A stretch of DNA of 41,342 nucleotides from Comamonas sp. lk (lineage in GTDB: Bacteria > Pseudomonadota > Gammaproteobacteria > Burkholderiales > Burkholderiaceae_C), in the NCBI GenBank assembly GCA_945869165.1, contig CAMBNY010000019.1:1-41342 (forward strand), in the 5' to 3' direction. A program made the position numbers and the translations under genes. Below the pieces are notes generated by a model that saw only the letters and a list, made by a program, of their open reading frames with translations, searched no databases and was not told the DNA's origin. Positions 33,408 to 41,342 of the stretch are shown here, piece by piece. How positions within the stretch are numbered: position 1 is the stretch's first letter; every line of letters starts with the position of its first letter.

Positions 33408-35585
33408 TTAAGCGGCCAACTTGGACAAATCGGCCACGCGGTTCATGGCGCTGTGCAATTGCTGCAAAAGCGCCAGCCGGTTGGCCTTGAGCGCCGGGTC
33501 CTCGGCATTGACCATGACACCGTCAAAAAACGCGTCTACTGGCGCACGCAATGCAGCCAGGGCTTGCAGGCTGGCGGTGTAGTCCTTGGCGGCAAACAAA
33601 GCGTCGGCCTGCGGGACGATGCTTTGCATGGCGGCGAACAAAGCCTTTTCGGCGGCTTCGTGCAACAAGGCGGCGTTCACCTGGCCTTGCGCGGCGTCGG
33701 ATTTTTTGAGAATGTTGCCAATGCGTTTGTTGGCAGCCGCCAGCGCCGCGCTTTCGGGCAGGGCGGAGAAGGCGCGTACCGCCGCCAATTGCTTTGGCAC
33801 CTCTGCCAGCAACTGCGGGCGCAAGGCTAGCACCGCTTCTACCTCTTGCGCGCTATAGCCTTGTTCGCGTAACGCGCCGGATAGGCGGTCGAAAATGAAA
33901 TTCGCCAAAGCTGCGTTGGCATCTTGCAAGCCAGGGTGCAAGGAAGCGTACGCGGTGGAGGCGTCGTGTAGTAGCGCTTCGAGGGCAAGTGGTTGCGCGC
34001 TTTCCATCAACATCCGAATCACGCCTAGCGCATGGCGGCGCAGCGCGAAAGGGTCTTTGTCGCCGGTGGGCAAATTGCCGATGCCAAACATACCGACCAA
34101 GGTTTCTAATTTATCAGCCAAAGCGACGGCCAGCGCGATCTGACTGCGCGGTAATTCGTCACCCGCAAACCGCGGCTTGTAGTGGTCTTCAATCGCAATC
34201 GCCACGGCTTCGCCCAAACCATCATGGCGGGCATAGTAGCCACCCATAGTGCCTTGCAGCTCGGGGAACTCGCCCACCATATCGGTGAGCAAATCTGCCT
34301 TAGCTAAGCGCGCTGCGGTTTGCACTTGCGCGGACAGATTGGCGTCCAATTGCAGGGCCTGGCTGATAGCCCGCGCAATGGAGCACACCCGGAGCATGCG
34401 ATCACCCTGTGTGCCCAACTGGTTGTGATAAACCACCTTAGACAAACCCTCAACGCGCGACTCCAAACTGCGCTTGCGGTCTTGGTCGAAAAAGAATTTG
34501 GCATCCGCCAGTCGCGGGCGCACCACGCGTTCGTTGCCGCCGATCACAAAGCTCGGGTCTGCGGGATTGATATTGCTGACGATTAGAAACTGGTTACTCA
34601 GCTTGCCATCGGCATCGAGCAGCGGAAAGTATTTTTGATTTGCCTTCATGGTCAGAATCAAACACTCTTGGGGCACTTGCAAAAACACTTCGTCAAAGTT
34701 GCAGACCATCACGGTGGGGCGCTCCACCAGCGCGGTCACTTCTTGCACCAGCGCGTTCTCTAGCAAAACTTCTTCAGCTTGGGCGTCGGTCAGCAAGGCA
34801 GGCTCTACTTCCAAACGGCGGCTCAGGCGTTTGGCCGCGCTGCGTAGTGCTTGCACCATGGCGCGGCTGCGTTCGTCAAAGCTGGCAATCACCGCACCAT
34901 CGCGCGCCAGGGTGGTGGCGTAATCATCAGCATGGGCTATCACCACGGGCGAAACCACTGCTTCAAAACGATGGCCTTGGGTGCTGTTACCCGCCTGCAA
35001 GCCCAGTGCCTGCACCGGCACCACCGCGCTGCCGTGCAGAGCCAGCAAACCATGCGCCGGGCGCACAAAGCTGACGGTGCTCCAGCCGGGCAATTCGCAA
35101 TCGCGCTCCAGCTGGTAGCTCATTACTTTGGGGATAGGCAGTTTGGCAATCGCATCGAGCAAGGCTTTTTGCAAACCTTCGGCCAGGCTGGCACCGCGCA
35201 CCGTGCTGTCAAAGTACAAAGCCTCGGCTTTGCCGTCCATGCGTTTTTGCAAACCGGCGATAGCCTCAGGCCCCGCGCCCAGGGCTTGCAGTTTTTTCAA
35301 CAGGGCCGGTGTGGCTTGGCCGCTGGCGTCTAAGCCCACGGCCACGGGCATCAGTTTTTGCGATACCGCTTTGTCAGGCGCTTGCGCGCTAACCCCGGCA
35401 ACATGCACCGCCAAGCGGCGGGGTGATGCGTAATCCATGACCGCTGCATCCGCAGCCGCCAGTCCTTGCGCTTTCAGGTTGTCGGCCAGCACGGTGGCAA
35501 AGGCCAGCCCCAACTTTTTCAAGGCCTTTGGCGGCAGCTCTTCGACAAAGAGTTCGACCAGCAGGTTGTGCGTATTCATGCTCAT
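33408..35585 (-). CDS. glyS: Glycyl-tRNA synthetase beta subunit
   Basis: GlyS and GlyQ make up the tetrameric bacterial glycyl-tRNA synthetase. The 725-residue subunit begins [25 protein letters not shown] (split), the usual N-terminus, and has the family HD-like block [14 protein letters not shown] and [18 protein letters not shown] in the middle, and a C-terminal anticodon-binding domain with [28 protein letters not shown] 35585 overlaps the glyQ stop (ATGA), so it is preferred; ATG 35579 is the alternative. Confidence 0.96.
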   Translation of the reverse strand: MSMNTHNLLVELFVEELPPKALKKLGLAFATVLADNLKAQGLAAADAAVMDYASPRRLAVHVAGVSAQAPDKAVSQKLMPVAVGLDASGQATPALLKKLQALGAGPEAIAGLQKRMDGKAEALYFDSTVRGASLAEGLQKALLDAIAKLPIPKVMSYQLERDCELPGWSTVSFVRPAHGLLALHGSAVVPVQALGLQAGNSTQGHRFEAVVSPVVIAHADDYATTLARDGAVIASFDERSRAMVQALRSAAKRLSRRLEVEPALLTDAQAEEVLLENALVQEVTALVERPTVMVCNFDEVFLQVPQECLILTMKANQKYFPLLDADGKLSNQFLIVSNINPADPSFVIGGNERVVRPRLADAKFFFDQDRKRSLESRVEGLSKVVYHNQLGTQGDRMLRVCSIARAISQALQLDANLSAQVQTAARLAKADLLTDMVGEFPELQGTMGGYYARHDGLGEAVAIAIEDHYKPRFAGDELPRSQIALAVALADKLETLVGMFGIGNLPTGDKDPFALRRHALGVIRMLMESAQPLALEALLHDASTAYASLHPGLQDANAALANFIFDRLSGALREQGYSAQEVEAVLALRPQLLAEVPKQLAAVRAFSALPESAALAAANKRIGNILKKSDAAQGQVNAALLHEAAEKALFAAMQSIVPQADALFAAKDYTASLQALAALRAPVDAFFDGVMVNAEDPALKANRLALLQQLHSAMNRVADLSKLAA

Positions 35586-36487
35586 GCCGCCTTCTTCGCC
35601 ATCTGCGCAATCCACTCGGGCGGGGCCATGGGAAAGCCCAATCGCTCGCGGCTCTCGTAGTAGCACTGCGCCACGCCGCGCGCGAGGTTGCGGATGCGGC
35701 CCATGTAGGCAGCGCGCTCGGTCACGCTGATGGCGCCGCGTGCGTCTAGCAAATTAAAAGTATGCGCCGCTTTGAGCACTTGCTCATAGGCCGGTAAAGC
35801 CAGGGGCACGTCGATCAAATGCTTGGCTTGTTTTTCATGCGCGGAAAAGGCGGTGAATAAAAAGTCGGTATCGCTGTGTTCGAAGTTGTAGGTGGATTGC
35901 TCCACTTCGTTTTGCTTGTACACGTCGCCGTACGACATATCTGCGGTCCACTGCAAGTTATAGACGTTGTCCACGCCTTGCAGGTACATGGCCAGGCGCT
36001 CCAGACCGTAGGTAATTTCGCCGGTGACCGGCTTGCAGTCTATGCCGCCCACTTGCTGGAAATAGGTGAACTGCGTTACCTCCATGCCATTGAGCCACAC
36101 TTCCCAGCCCAGGCCCCAGGCGCCCAGGGTGGGATTTTCCCAATCGTCTTCTACAAAGCGGATGTCGTTTTGCTTGAGGTAGAAGCCCAGCGCTTGCAGT
36201 GACCCAAGATACAAGTCCAGGATATTGGCCGGGGCCGGTTTCATGACGACCTGGTATTGGTAATAGTGTTGCAAACGATTGGGGTTTTCGCCGTAACGTC
36301 CATCCTTGGGGCGACGGCTCGGTTGCACATAAGCGGCATTCCAGGGCTCGGGGCCGATAGCGCGCAAAAACGTGGCGGTGTGCGAAGTGCCGGCGCCTAC
36401 TTCCATGTCGTAGGGTTGCAAAAGGGCGCAGCCTTGCGCGTCCCAATAGGACTGCAAGGTCAAAATAATTTGCTGGAATGTCTTCAT
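35582..36487 (-). CDS. glyQ: Glycyl-tRNA synthetase alpha subunit
   Basis: GlyQ holds the class II catalytic core of the heterotetrameric enzyme. The 301-residue product matches the family throughout: [18 protein letters not shown] at residues 3-20, [40 protein letters not shown] (class II motif 2 area), [21 protein letters not shown] and [14 protein letters not shown] (motif 3). It is coupled to glyS by a 4-bp overlap. A 142-bp gap from lnt, with no gene I can support, may contain its promoter. Confidence 0.97.
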   Translation of the reverse strand: MKTFQQIILTLQSYWDAQGCALLQPYDMEVGAGTSHTATFLRAIGPEPWNAAYVQPSRRPKDGRYGENPNRLQHYYQYQVVMKPAPANILDLYLGSLQALGFYLKQNDIRFVEDDWENPTLGAWGLGWEVWLNGMEVTQFTYFQQVGGIDCKPVTGEITYGLERLAMYLQGVDNVYNLQWTADMSYGDVYKQNEVEQSTYNFEHSDTDFLFTAFSAHEKQAKHLIDVPLALPAYEQVLKAAHTFNLLDARGAISVTERAAYMGRIRNLARGVAQCYYESRERLGFPMAPPEWIAQMAKKAA

Positions 36488-36629
36488 GGGGTGGCCGGGG
36501 CGCGGCAGGGGCGCTATGGGTTGGTCTGCTTACAAATGTTTGCAGCGTAAGCGGGCAATTTTACGGGCCATTGCTTTGGCCGCTGAAGGCTAGCGCAAGC
36601 GCGCGCCTTGCGGTGCAAGGCTTGACGCT

Positions 36630-38195
36630 TCAATCTGGGCGCCTTCCTGCAAAAGCGGAAAAGGCCAAGGCGGCCAGCCCCATCAGCCACAGCGGCCACA
36701 AACCCCATCGCGCCGCCCACCACGCAAAAGGCGTCAGGCCTGCGCGGCCTTGCACATTCCCATGTAAGACACCGGCTGCGCCATAGGGCAGTTGTTCTTG
36801 CACCGCGCCAGAGTGCGCAATGATGGCGGTAGCGCCGGTATTGGTGGCGCGCAACACAGGCAGACCAAACTCCAAAGCGCGCATGCGCGCAATACTCAGG
36901 TGTTGATGAATCGCCAGGCCCTCGCCAAACCAGGCCAGGTTGCTGACATTGACCAGCGCAGTGGGGGCCTTGGCCGGGTCGATAAATCGCGTGGCCAGCT
37001 CTTCACCAAACAAATCTTCGTAACAAATATGCACCGCTAGCCGCTGGCCCTGCATGGCAAAAGAGGGCTGGCCCAAAGATCCGCGATTGAAGTCCCCCAA
37101 AGGAATGTGCATCAAGTTGGTAAACCACCGGAACAAGGGCGGGATGAATTCACCAAAAGGCACCAGGTGGTGCTTGTCATAGCGCTGCAATTGCGCATTA
37201 GCCGGCATAAAGCCGATGACCGAGTTGGTAAAGCCCTGCTGGTTATCGCCCAGCGGAATGCCGAAGATGGCCGCGTGGCCATTGGTGCGCAAGCCGTCGC
37301 TCAAGCGGTCCCAATAGCCTTCTGGCAAATCCTGGGGTAGCAATGGCACAGCCGTCTCTGGCGCCACCACCAAGTCGCTGCTGGCGGCCAGCAGCTGCGC
37401 TTGGTACCAGCTAAGCGCTTGCGGCACGCCGCTGAATGGTTCAAACTTTTCATTCTGCGCGATACCGCCTTGCAAGAGCGTGACGCTGAAGCTACCGGCA
37501 TCGCGCGTCCATTGGGTCCAGGTAATGGGGATCAGCAGGGGCGCAATCAAGAGCATCAACGCGGCCAGCAGTGCTGCGCTGCCCGTGGGCCGCACGCCGC
37601 CGGGCGCACGGCGACCCATCACACCCATAAGCGCTTGCGTGAAAGCTATGCCGACAAAGCCCGCCAATGCGGTGATGCCATAGGCCCCTAGCCACGGCGC
37701 AAAAAATGCCAAGGGACCATCGACATGGGCATAGCCGCCTGCGCCCCAGCCAAAGCCGGTCAGCCAGGTGCCGCGCGCCATCTCGGCCATCATCCACAAA
37801 AAGCCAAAAAGCAATGCGCCCGAAAAAGCACCGCGCCGCGCCAAGCGCCACCACAGGCCACCGGCCAGTGCAAAGTACACCGCTAGCAAGCCCGCCAGCA
37901 TCCACTCGGCCAGCGCCGCCAAAGGCGCGGGCATGCCGCCATAGGTGTGCATGGCGGTAAACAGCCAGCCAAAGGTGCAGCCTAAATAAACCGTGGTGAA
38001 AACCCAGGCGCGCCATGCGGCTTGGCGTGCCGAACTTGACCCCAACAAAGCGCCGGCCAAAAGCACCATGGACAGCAACTGCAGCGACCATTGCGGCTGG
38101 CCGTAGTCCATCAAAAAACGAAAAGGCCAAGCCACACCGGCTGCGTGCAGCAGGCCCGCCAGCAAAGGCATAAGCAGCTGCGCAGACGGGCGCAT
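36630..38195 (-). CDS. lnt: Apolipoprotein N-acyltransferase Lnt
   Basis: Lnt adds the third acyl chain to lipoproteins at the inner membrane. The 521-residue product has several N-terminal transmembrane segments (about residues 5-220) and a periplasmic nitrilase-like domain with the triad VVAPETAVPLL (Glu280), YDKHHLVPFGEFIP (Lys341) and VHICYEDLFGE (Cys391). A last membrane helix ends the protein. ATG 38195 shares one base with the corC stop (TGATG), which favours this start over one 14 codons earlier. The corC-lnt pair is common in proteobacteria. Confidence 0.95.
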   Translation of the reverse strand: MRPSAQLLMPLLAGLLHAAGVAWPFRFLMDYGQPQWSLQLLSMVLLAGALLGSSSARQAAWRAWVFTTVYLGCTFGWLFTAMHTYGGMPAPLAALAEWMLAGLLAVYFALAGGLWWRLARRGAFSGALLFGFLWMMAEMARGTWLTGFGWGAGGYAHVDGPLAFFAPWLGAYGITALAGFVGIAFTQALMGVMGRRAPGGVRPTGSAALLAALMLLIAPLLIPITWTQWTRDAGSFSVTLLQGGIAQNEKFEPFSGVPQALSWYQAQLLAASSDLVVAPETAVPLLPQDLPEGYWDRLSDGLRTNGHAAIFGIPLGDNQQGFTNSVIGFMPANAQLQRYDKHHLVPFGEFIPPLFRWFTNLMHIPLGDFNRGSLGQPSFAMQGQRLAVHICYEDLFGEELATRFIDPAKAPTALVNVSNLAWFGEGLAIHQHLSIARMRALEFGLPVLRATNTGATAIIAHSGAVQEQLPYGAAGVLHGNVQGRAGLTPFAWWAARWGLWPLWLMGLAALAFSAFAGRRPD

Positions 38196-39067
38196 CACGG
38201 TGCGGGCGGTGCGGCCAGGGGTGACACTTTGAACCAACGCACCGCACCGCCGCGCGTGTGCAGCACCACAAACTGCAAGCCCAGCATGGTGTGGCGCTCG
38301 CCGCGCTGGGGCACGTGGCCCATTTCATGGGCCACCAGGCCGCCTATGGTGTCAAAGTCGTCGGCGTCTTCGCGCGCCAGCAGGTCCACGCCAAAGGCGC
38401 TGCTCACGCGCTCCAGCGTGGCGTCGCCGTTTACGCGGAAGCTGCGGTCGGGCAGCGCGAACACATCGCCCTCGTCGTCGTCGATATCAAACTCATCCTC
38501 AATCTCGCCGACGATTTGCTCAAGCACGTCCTCGATGGTGATCAGACCTGCCACACGACCAAACTCATCGATCACGATGGCCAGGTGGTTGCGGTTGCCT
38601 TTGAAGTCGCGCAGCAAATCATTGAGGCCCTTGGTCTCGGGCACAAACACGGCAGGGCGCAGCAGCGCGCGGATATTGAGCTCGGGGGCGCGCTGGAGTT
38701 TGAGCAAATCCTTGGCCATCAGGATGCCGATGATGTTTTCTCGCTCGCCCTCAAACACCGGAAAGCGCGAGTGCGCGGTGTCGATCACGCTGTGCAGCAA
38801 TTCATCCATGGGCGACTGGATGTCCAGCAAATCCATGCGTGTGGCTGCCACCATCACATCGCCCGCCGTCATGTCGGCCATGCGGATCACGCCTTCGAGC
38901 ATGGCGCGGGACTGGGCGCCAATGATTTTGTTGTCCTCGGCCTCGGCCAAGGTCTCCATCAATTCCTCAGCCGAGTCCGGGCCGGGGTGCAGAAACTCTG
39001 CCAGGCGTTGCAGAAACGTTCGCTTGTCTTCTTTGTCGTGAGAATGCGCGGGGTGGGGGTCGGACAC
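38195..39067 (-). CDS. corC: CorC/HlyC family CBS-domain protein
   Basis: The 290-residue soluble protein has two CBS domains (about residues 68-190; DVMVAATRMDLLDIQ, FPVFEGERENIIGILMAKDLL and FVIDE-like AIVIDEFGRVAGLITIEDVLEQIVGEIEDEFD split) and a C-terminal CorC_HlyC domain (FRVNGDATLERVSSAFGV, FDTIGGLVAHEMGHVP). Genetic work in enterics ties CorC to Mg2+/Co2+ efflux; the same family is linked to envelope stress. The start is a GTG at 39067, with a weak ribosome site, before DPHPAHSHDKEDKR. It heads a likely operon with lnt. Confidence 0.92.
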   Translation of the reverse strand: MSDPHPAHSHDKEDKRTFLQRLAEFLHPGPDSAEELMETLAEAEDNKIIGAQSRAMLEGVIRMADMTAGDVMVAATRMDLLDIQSPMDELLHSVIDTAHSRFPVFEGERENIIGILMAKDLLKLQRAPELNIRALLRPAVFVPETKGLNDLLRDFKGNRNHLAIVIDEFGRVAGLITIEDVLEQIVGEIEDEFDIDDDEGDVFALPDRSFRVNGDATLERVSSAFGVDLLAREDADDFDTIGGLVAHEMGHVPQRGERHTMLGLQFVVLHTRGGAVRWFKVSPLAAPPAP

Positions 39068-39158
39068 TGGCGTGGGGCAAAGCTGCCGTTTTTGCGAAGC
39101 CTCAAGGATAGCCCATTGTCAAGGCACTGGCGTCTACGGCCCAAGGCCTAGGCAAACT

Positions 39159-39890
39159 CTAAAAAGGAGAGCGGTCGGGTGCCTCGCGCATGGACTTGCG
39201 CATGTCCTGAAAACTTGCCAGCAGCGCCCAAAAGTGACGCGCCTGCGATTTGAGCTGGTAATCCGTGGCGGCCATCTGCACATCAACCGCCTCATGCCAA
39301 TGCGATTGCAGCGTAGGCGAGGGCAGGCTCAGGTAAGCCTCGGACTCTGAACCTAGGCGCTCTACCGTGGCACCGGCACGCTGCGCTATGTGCAACATGG
39401 CGGTGTTTTCGCTCAGGGCGTGGATAAACATGAGGGAAATGCGGTCGTTACGCGCATGCAAAACAGCCCGCGCAAACAATTCGGTGCCAAAGCCCCGCCC
39501 GCGCCAAGCGGGTAACACCGAGACGCCAAACTCGGCACAGCTGGCCTCCTGCGGCTCATGGATATAAGCCAGATGCGCCATTGCAATGAGGCAAAGCTTG
39601 CGGTTGTAAATGCCAAATACACGGTCGCGCCCGAAGTCCAAGTTGGCAACATAGTGCTCGATTTGCGCATCCTGCGCGGCGTAGCCAAAACGCAGGTAGC
39701 GATCCGCCCCGTCCAGTGCCCGCAAGTGGGTCAGCACATCTTGGCGGTCCTGTAGATGCAACTCGCGCACGGGTACAAAACTATCCTGGCCCTCGGTTCT
39801 GGACTTGGCGCTGAAGGCCATCATTGCAAACTGCCATGGCACCAGAACTTTGGCGAGAAACCAGTAAAACCCGGAAGTGATTGCATACAT
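39159..39890 (-). CDS. GNAT-family N-acetyltransferase
   Basis: The 243-residue product has a GNAT core: LAYIHEPQEASCAEFGVSVLPAWRGRGFGTELFARAV (split; about residues 108-145) contains the acetyl-CoA-binding R-G-x-G-x-G-type loop, followed by LMFIHALSENTAMLHIAQRAG, the usual strand 6-helix 4 region. Before it is a hydrophobic, possibly membrane-contacting N-terminus (FYWFLAKVLVPWQFAMMAF). The substrate is unknown. The start may be ATG 39890 or GTG 39899; both have poor ribosome sites. Confidence 0.82.
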   Translation of the reverse strand: MYAITSGFYWFLAKVLVPWQFAMMAFSAKSRTEGQDSFVPVRELHLQDRQDVLTHLRALDGADRYLRFGYAAQDAQIEHYVANLDFGRDRVFGIYNRKLCLIAMAHLAYIHEPQEASCAEFGVSVLPAWRGRGFGTELFARAVLHARNDRISLMFIHALSENTAMLHIAQRAGATVERLGSESEAYLSLPSPTLQSHWHEAVDVQMAATDYQLKSQARHFWALLASFQDMRKSMREAPDRSPF

Positions 39891-39961
39891 GCGGCCCACT
39901 ATAAGGGTTTTCCCTAGGTTGCACCCCCATCAAGGTCAAGGTCGACCCCGAAAACACATCC

Positions 39962-40879
39962 TCAGGCCGGCAAAAAGCCTTCAATCGACAAATAACGCTC
40001 GCCGGTATCGTAGTTAAAGCCCAGCACTTTCGCGCCTGAGGGCAGTTCGGGCAGCTTTTGGGCAATCGCGGCCAGGGTGGCGCCGCTGCTGATGCCCACC
40101 AGCATGCCTTCTTGCGCGGCGCTGCGGCGGGCCATTTCGCCGGAAGCTTCGGCTTCCACCTGGATCACGCCATCGAGCAAATCAGTGTGCAGGTTTTTAG
40201 GGATGAAGCCCGCGCCAATGCCTTGGATGGGGTGTGGCGAGGGCGCGCCGCCGGAGATGACCGGGCTTTGTGTGGGCTCTACCGCAAATACCTTCAGGCC
40301 CGGCCACTTGGCTTTAAGCACCTGCGCCACGCCGGTGATGTGGCCGCCGGTGCCTACGCCCGTGATGATGGCGTCCAATCCCTCAGGGAAATCAGCCAGG
40401 ATTTCCAGCGCAGTGGTGCGGGTGTGGACTTCCACATTGGCGGGGTTTTCAAACTGCTGTGGCATCCAGGCGCCGGGCGTGGCATCGACCAGTTCCTGGG
40501 CACGGGCGATGGCGCCTTTCATGCCTTTTTCGCGCGGCGTCAGGTCAAAGCTGGCGCCATAGGCCAACATCAGGCGACGACGTTCGATGGACATGCTGTC
40601 GGGCATCACCAAGATCAGTTTGTAGCCTTTGACGGCTGCCACCATGGCCAGGCCGACGCCGGTATTGCCCGAGGTGGGCTCGATGATGGTGCCGCCGGGC
40701 TGCAACACGCCGGACTTTTCCGCATCCTCCACCATGGCCAGCGCGATGCGGTCCTTGATCGAGCCGCCGGGGTTGCTGCGCTCGGACTTGATCCAGACCT
40801 GCGCATCCGGCCCGAACAGGCGGTTGATGCGGACGTGCGGCGTGTTGCCGATGGTGTGCAGGATGTTGTCGGCTTTCAT
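39962..40879 (-). CDS. cysK: Cysteine synthase (O-acetylserine sulfhydrylase)
   Basis: CysK makes cysteine from O-acetylserine and sulfide with PLP. The 305-residue product shows [13 protein letters not shown] with the PLP lysine K42, [42 protein letters not shown] and [13 protein letters not shown], the wording of the CysK/CysM branch; the IQGIGAGF loop and length favour CysK. The start is ATG 40879 with GGAG 7 nt upstream. A frame open to 41323 would add 148 residues, but that stretch is antisense to RNase P RNA and is not used. A GNAT gene lies 71 bp downstream. Confidence 0.93.
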   Translation of the reverse strand: MKADNILHTIGNTPHVRINRLFGPDAQVWIKSERSNPGGSIKDRIALAMVEDAEKSGVLQPGGTIIEPTSGNTGVGLAMVAAVKGYKLILVMPDSMSIERRRLMLAYGASFDLTPREKGMKGAIARAQELVDATPGAWMPQQFENPANVEVHTRTTALEILADFPEGLDAIITGVGTGGHITGVAQVLKAKWPGLKVFAVEPTQSPVISGGAPSPHPIQGIGAGFIPKNLHTDLLDGVIQVEAEASGEMARRSAAQEGMLVGISSGATLAAIAQKLPELPSGAKVLGFNYDTGERYLSIEGFLPA

Positions 40880-40957
40880 GGTGTCTCCGGTGTGGGGTGA
40901 TGGCAGCCGCGCGGCGGGCTCGTGGGGCTGCCATTTTGGGGCAGATTGGGCTGCTTG

Positions 40958-40988
40958 TTGCTTATATGGATATGCCAAGGCCGATAAT
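40958..40988 (+). promoter_or_regulatory. Promoter of rnpB
   Basis: GATAAT (40983-40988) is a good -10 element placed 9 nt before the predicted RNA 5' end at 40998. A TTGCTT (40958-40963) upstream gives a 19-bp spacer, a little long, so the -35 is uncertain. It lies divergent from cysK. Confidence 0.5.
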
Positions 40989-40997
40989 CGCTCCCGT

Positions 40998-41342
40998 GAA
41001 GCCCGCCAGACCACCGCTGGTGCAATTTGGGAAACCAAGCACTGGAGGAACGTCCGGACTGCATAGGGCGGCGTAGCAGCTAACGGCTGTCCACTGAAAA
41101 CCGTGCCCGCAAGGGCGCGGCATAAGGTGAGGATTAGAGCAACAGAGACGAGTTTCGTGCCCCGGCGCAGCGCAAGTTGCGCTACGGGTGCGAAGGTGAA
41201 ACGGGCAATCTCTACGCGCAGCAATACCAAGTAGGCCAACGTTGACGGGGCCCCCTGAGTTGGCGGGTAGGTAGCACCGAGCTTTTGAGTGATCAAAGGC
41301 CCAGAGTAATGGTGGTCACACACCGGGGCAACCCGGCGTGCA
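40998..41342 (+). ncRNA. rnpB: RNase P RNA, type A-like, 3' end outside the window
   Basis: RNase P RNA is the catalytic subunit that trims tRNA 5' ends. The plus strand from 40998 shows GAAGCCCGCCAGAC (5' strand of P1-P2), GGAGGAACGTCCGGAC (P4 core, 41044-41059), CATAGGGC, GCTAACGGC, GCAACAGAGA (41139-41148), AGCAATACCAAGTAGG (41220-41234), the CGGGTAGG loop that binds tRNA CCA, and CCCAGAGTAATGG (CR-V). The P18-like hairpin has a GTGA tetraloop. Compared by eye with other beta- and gammaproteobacterial RNAs, P13 and P14 seem absent and a P19-like hairpin (41319-41340, GCAA loop) present. The last part (P4/P1 3' strands) lies beyond the window. Confidence 0.93.

Noticed and set aside
41231..41280. 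Possible loss of the tRNA CCA-binding loop of RNase P RNA.
   Set aside because: On checking, CGGGTAGG after GAGTTGG matches the conserved loop, so the CCA contact is present.
40880..41323. A 148-residue N-terminal extension of cysteine synthase on the minus strand.
   Set aside because: The stretch is antisense to RNase P RNA and to its promoter. The ATG at 40879 has a ribosome site and gives the normal CysK N-terminus.

Overview
The window looks like a chromosomal segment from a betaproteobacterium of the order Burkholderiales, most likely Comamonadaceae (the Rhodoferax/Polaromonas/Limnohabitans type). The basis is high-GC coding sequence, the glyQ-glyS-gmhB-plsC-ygjP and corC-lnt gene orders, a PhaM-type granule protein, and a leucine-degradation block that also holds carbonic anhydrase and aceK. 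I place it by gene content and protein style only; I ran no database search. The segment is gene-dense, with many 1-4 bp start/stop overlaps, and has no rRNA, tRNA, CRISPR array, insertion sequence or prophage that I can see. The one RNA gene is RNase P RNA at the right edge.

Layout. Positions 1-3031 hold the first codons of a divergent thioredoxin-like gene, then purE-purK (purine synthesis) and a Sua5/TsaC gene (tRNA t6A). Positions 3043-5003 (minus) hold phaM and a FIST-domain sensor gene. Positions 5221-8856 hold a YedK/HMCES-type abasic-site protein, a small membrane protein divergent from a LysR regulator, a metallophosphoesterase and a TetR regulator. Positions 8986-14752 are an amino-acid catabolic block: a D-amino acid dehydrogenase, a LysR regulator, an omega-amino acid:pyruvate aminotransferase and a (methyl)malonate-semialdehyde dehydrogenase, which together suggest beta-alanine degradation. 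Positions 14753-17966 hold a winged-helix protein behind an AT-rich leader, an orphan MASE1-like membrane protein and the ABC-F ATPase Uup.

Positions 17963-23417 carry three type II toxin-antitoxin pairs (AbrB/PIN, Phd-YefM/RelE, ribbon-helix-helix/ParE) around a class III CoA-transferase and an acyl-CoA dehydrogenase/rhodanese/YchJ set. Positions 23540-31060 are a leucine/isovalerate (liu-type) block: a LiuR-like MerR regulator, a PaaI-type thioesterase, isovaleryl-CoA dehydrogenase, beta-carbonic anhydrase, aceK and a thiolase on the minus strand, with an MBL-fold hydrolase divergent from them. A perfect 22-bp palindrome lies in the regulator/hydrolase gap. Positions 31069-40879 (minus) are envelope and housekeeping genes (ygjP-like, plsC, gmhB, glyS, glyQ, lnt, corC), a GNAT protein and cysK. 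From 40998 the plus strand is rnpB, cut by the window end.

Nothing here looks like a large undescribed defence or biosynthetic system. The points most worth a second look are the rnpB sequence, which appears to lack helices P13 and P14 and to carry a P19-like hairpin; the LiuR-type palindrome overlapping a promoter and a possible start codon; phased repeats in the tetR-dadA gap; the operators of the toxin-antitoxin loci; and the winged-helix/MASE1-like pair.
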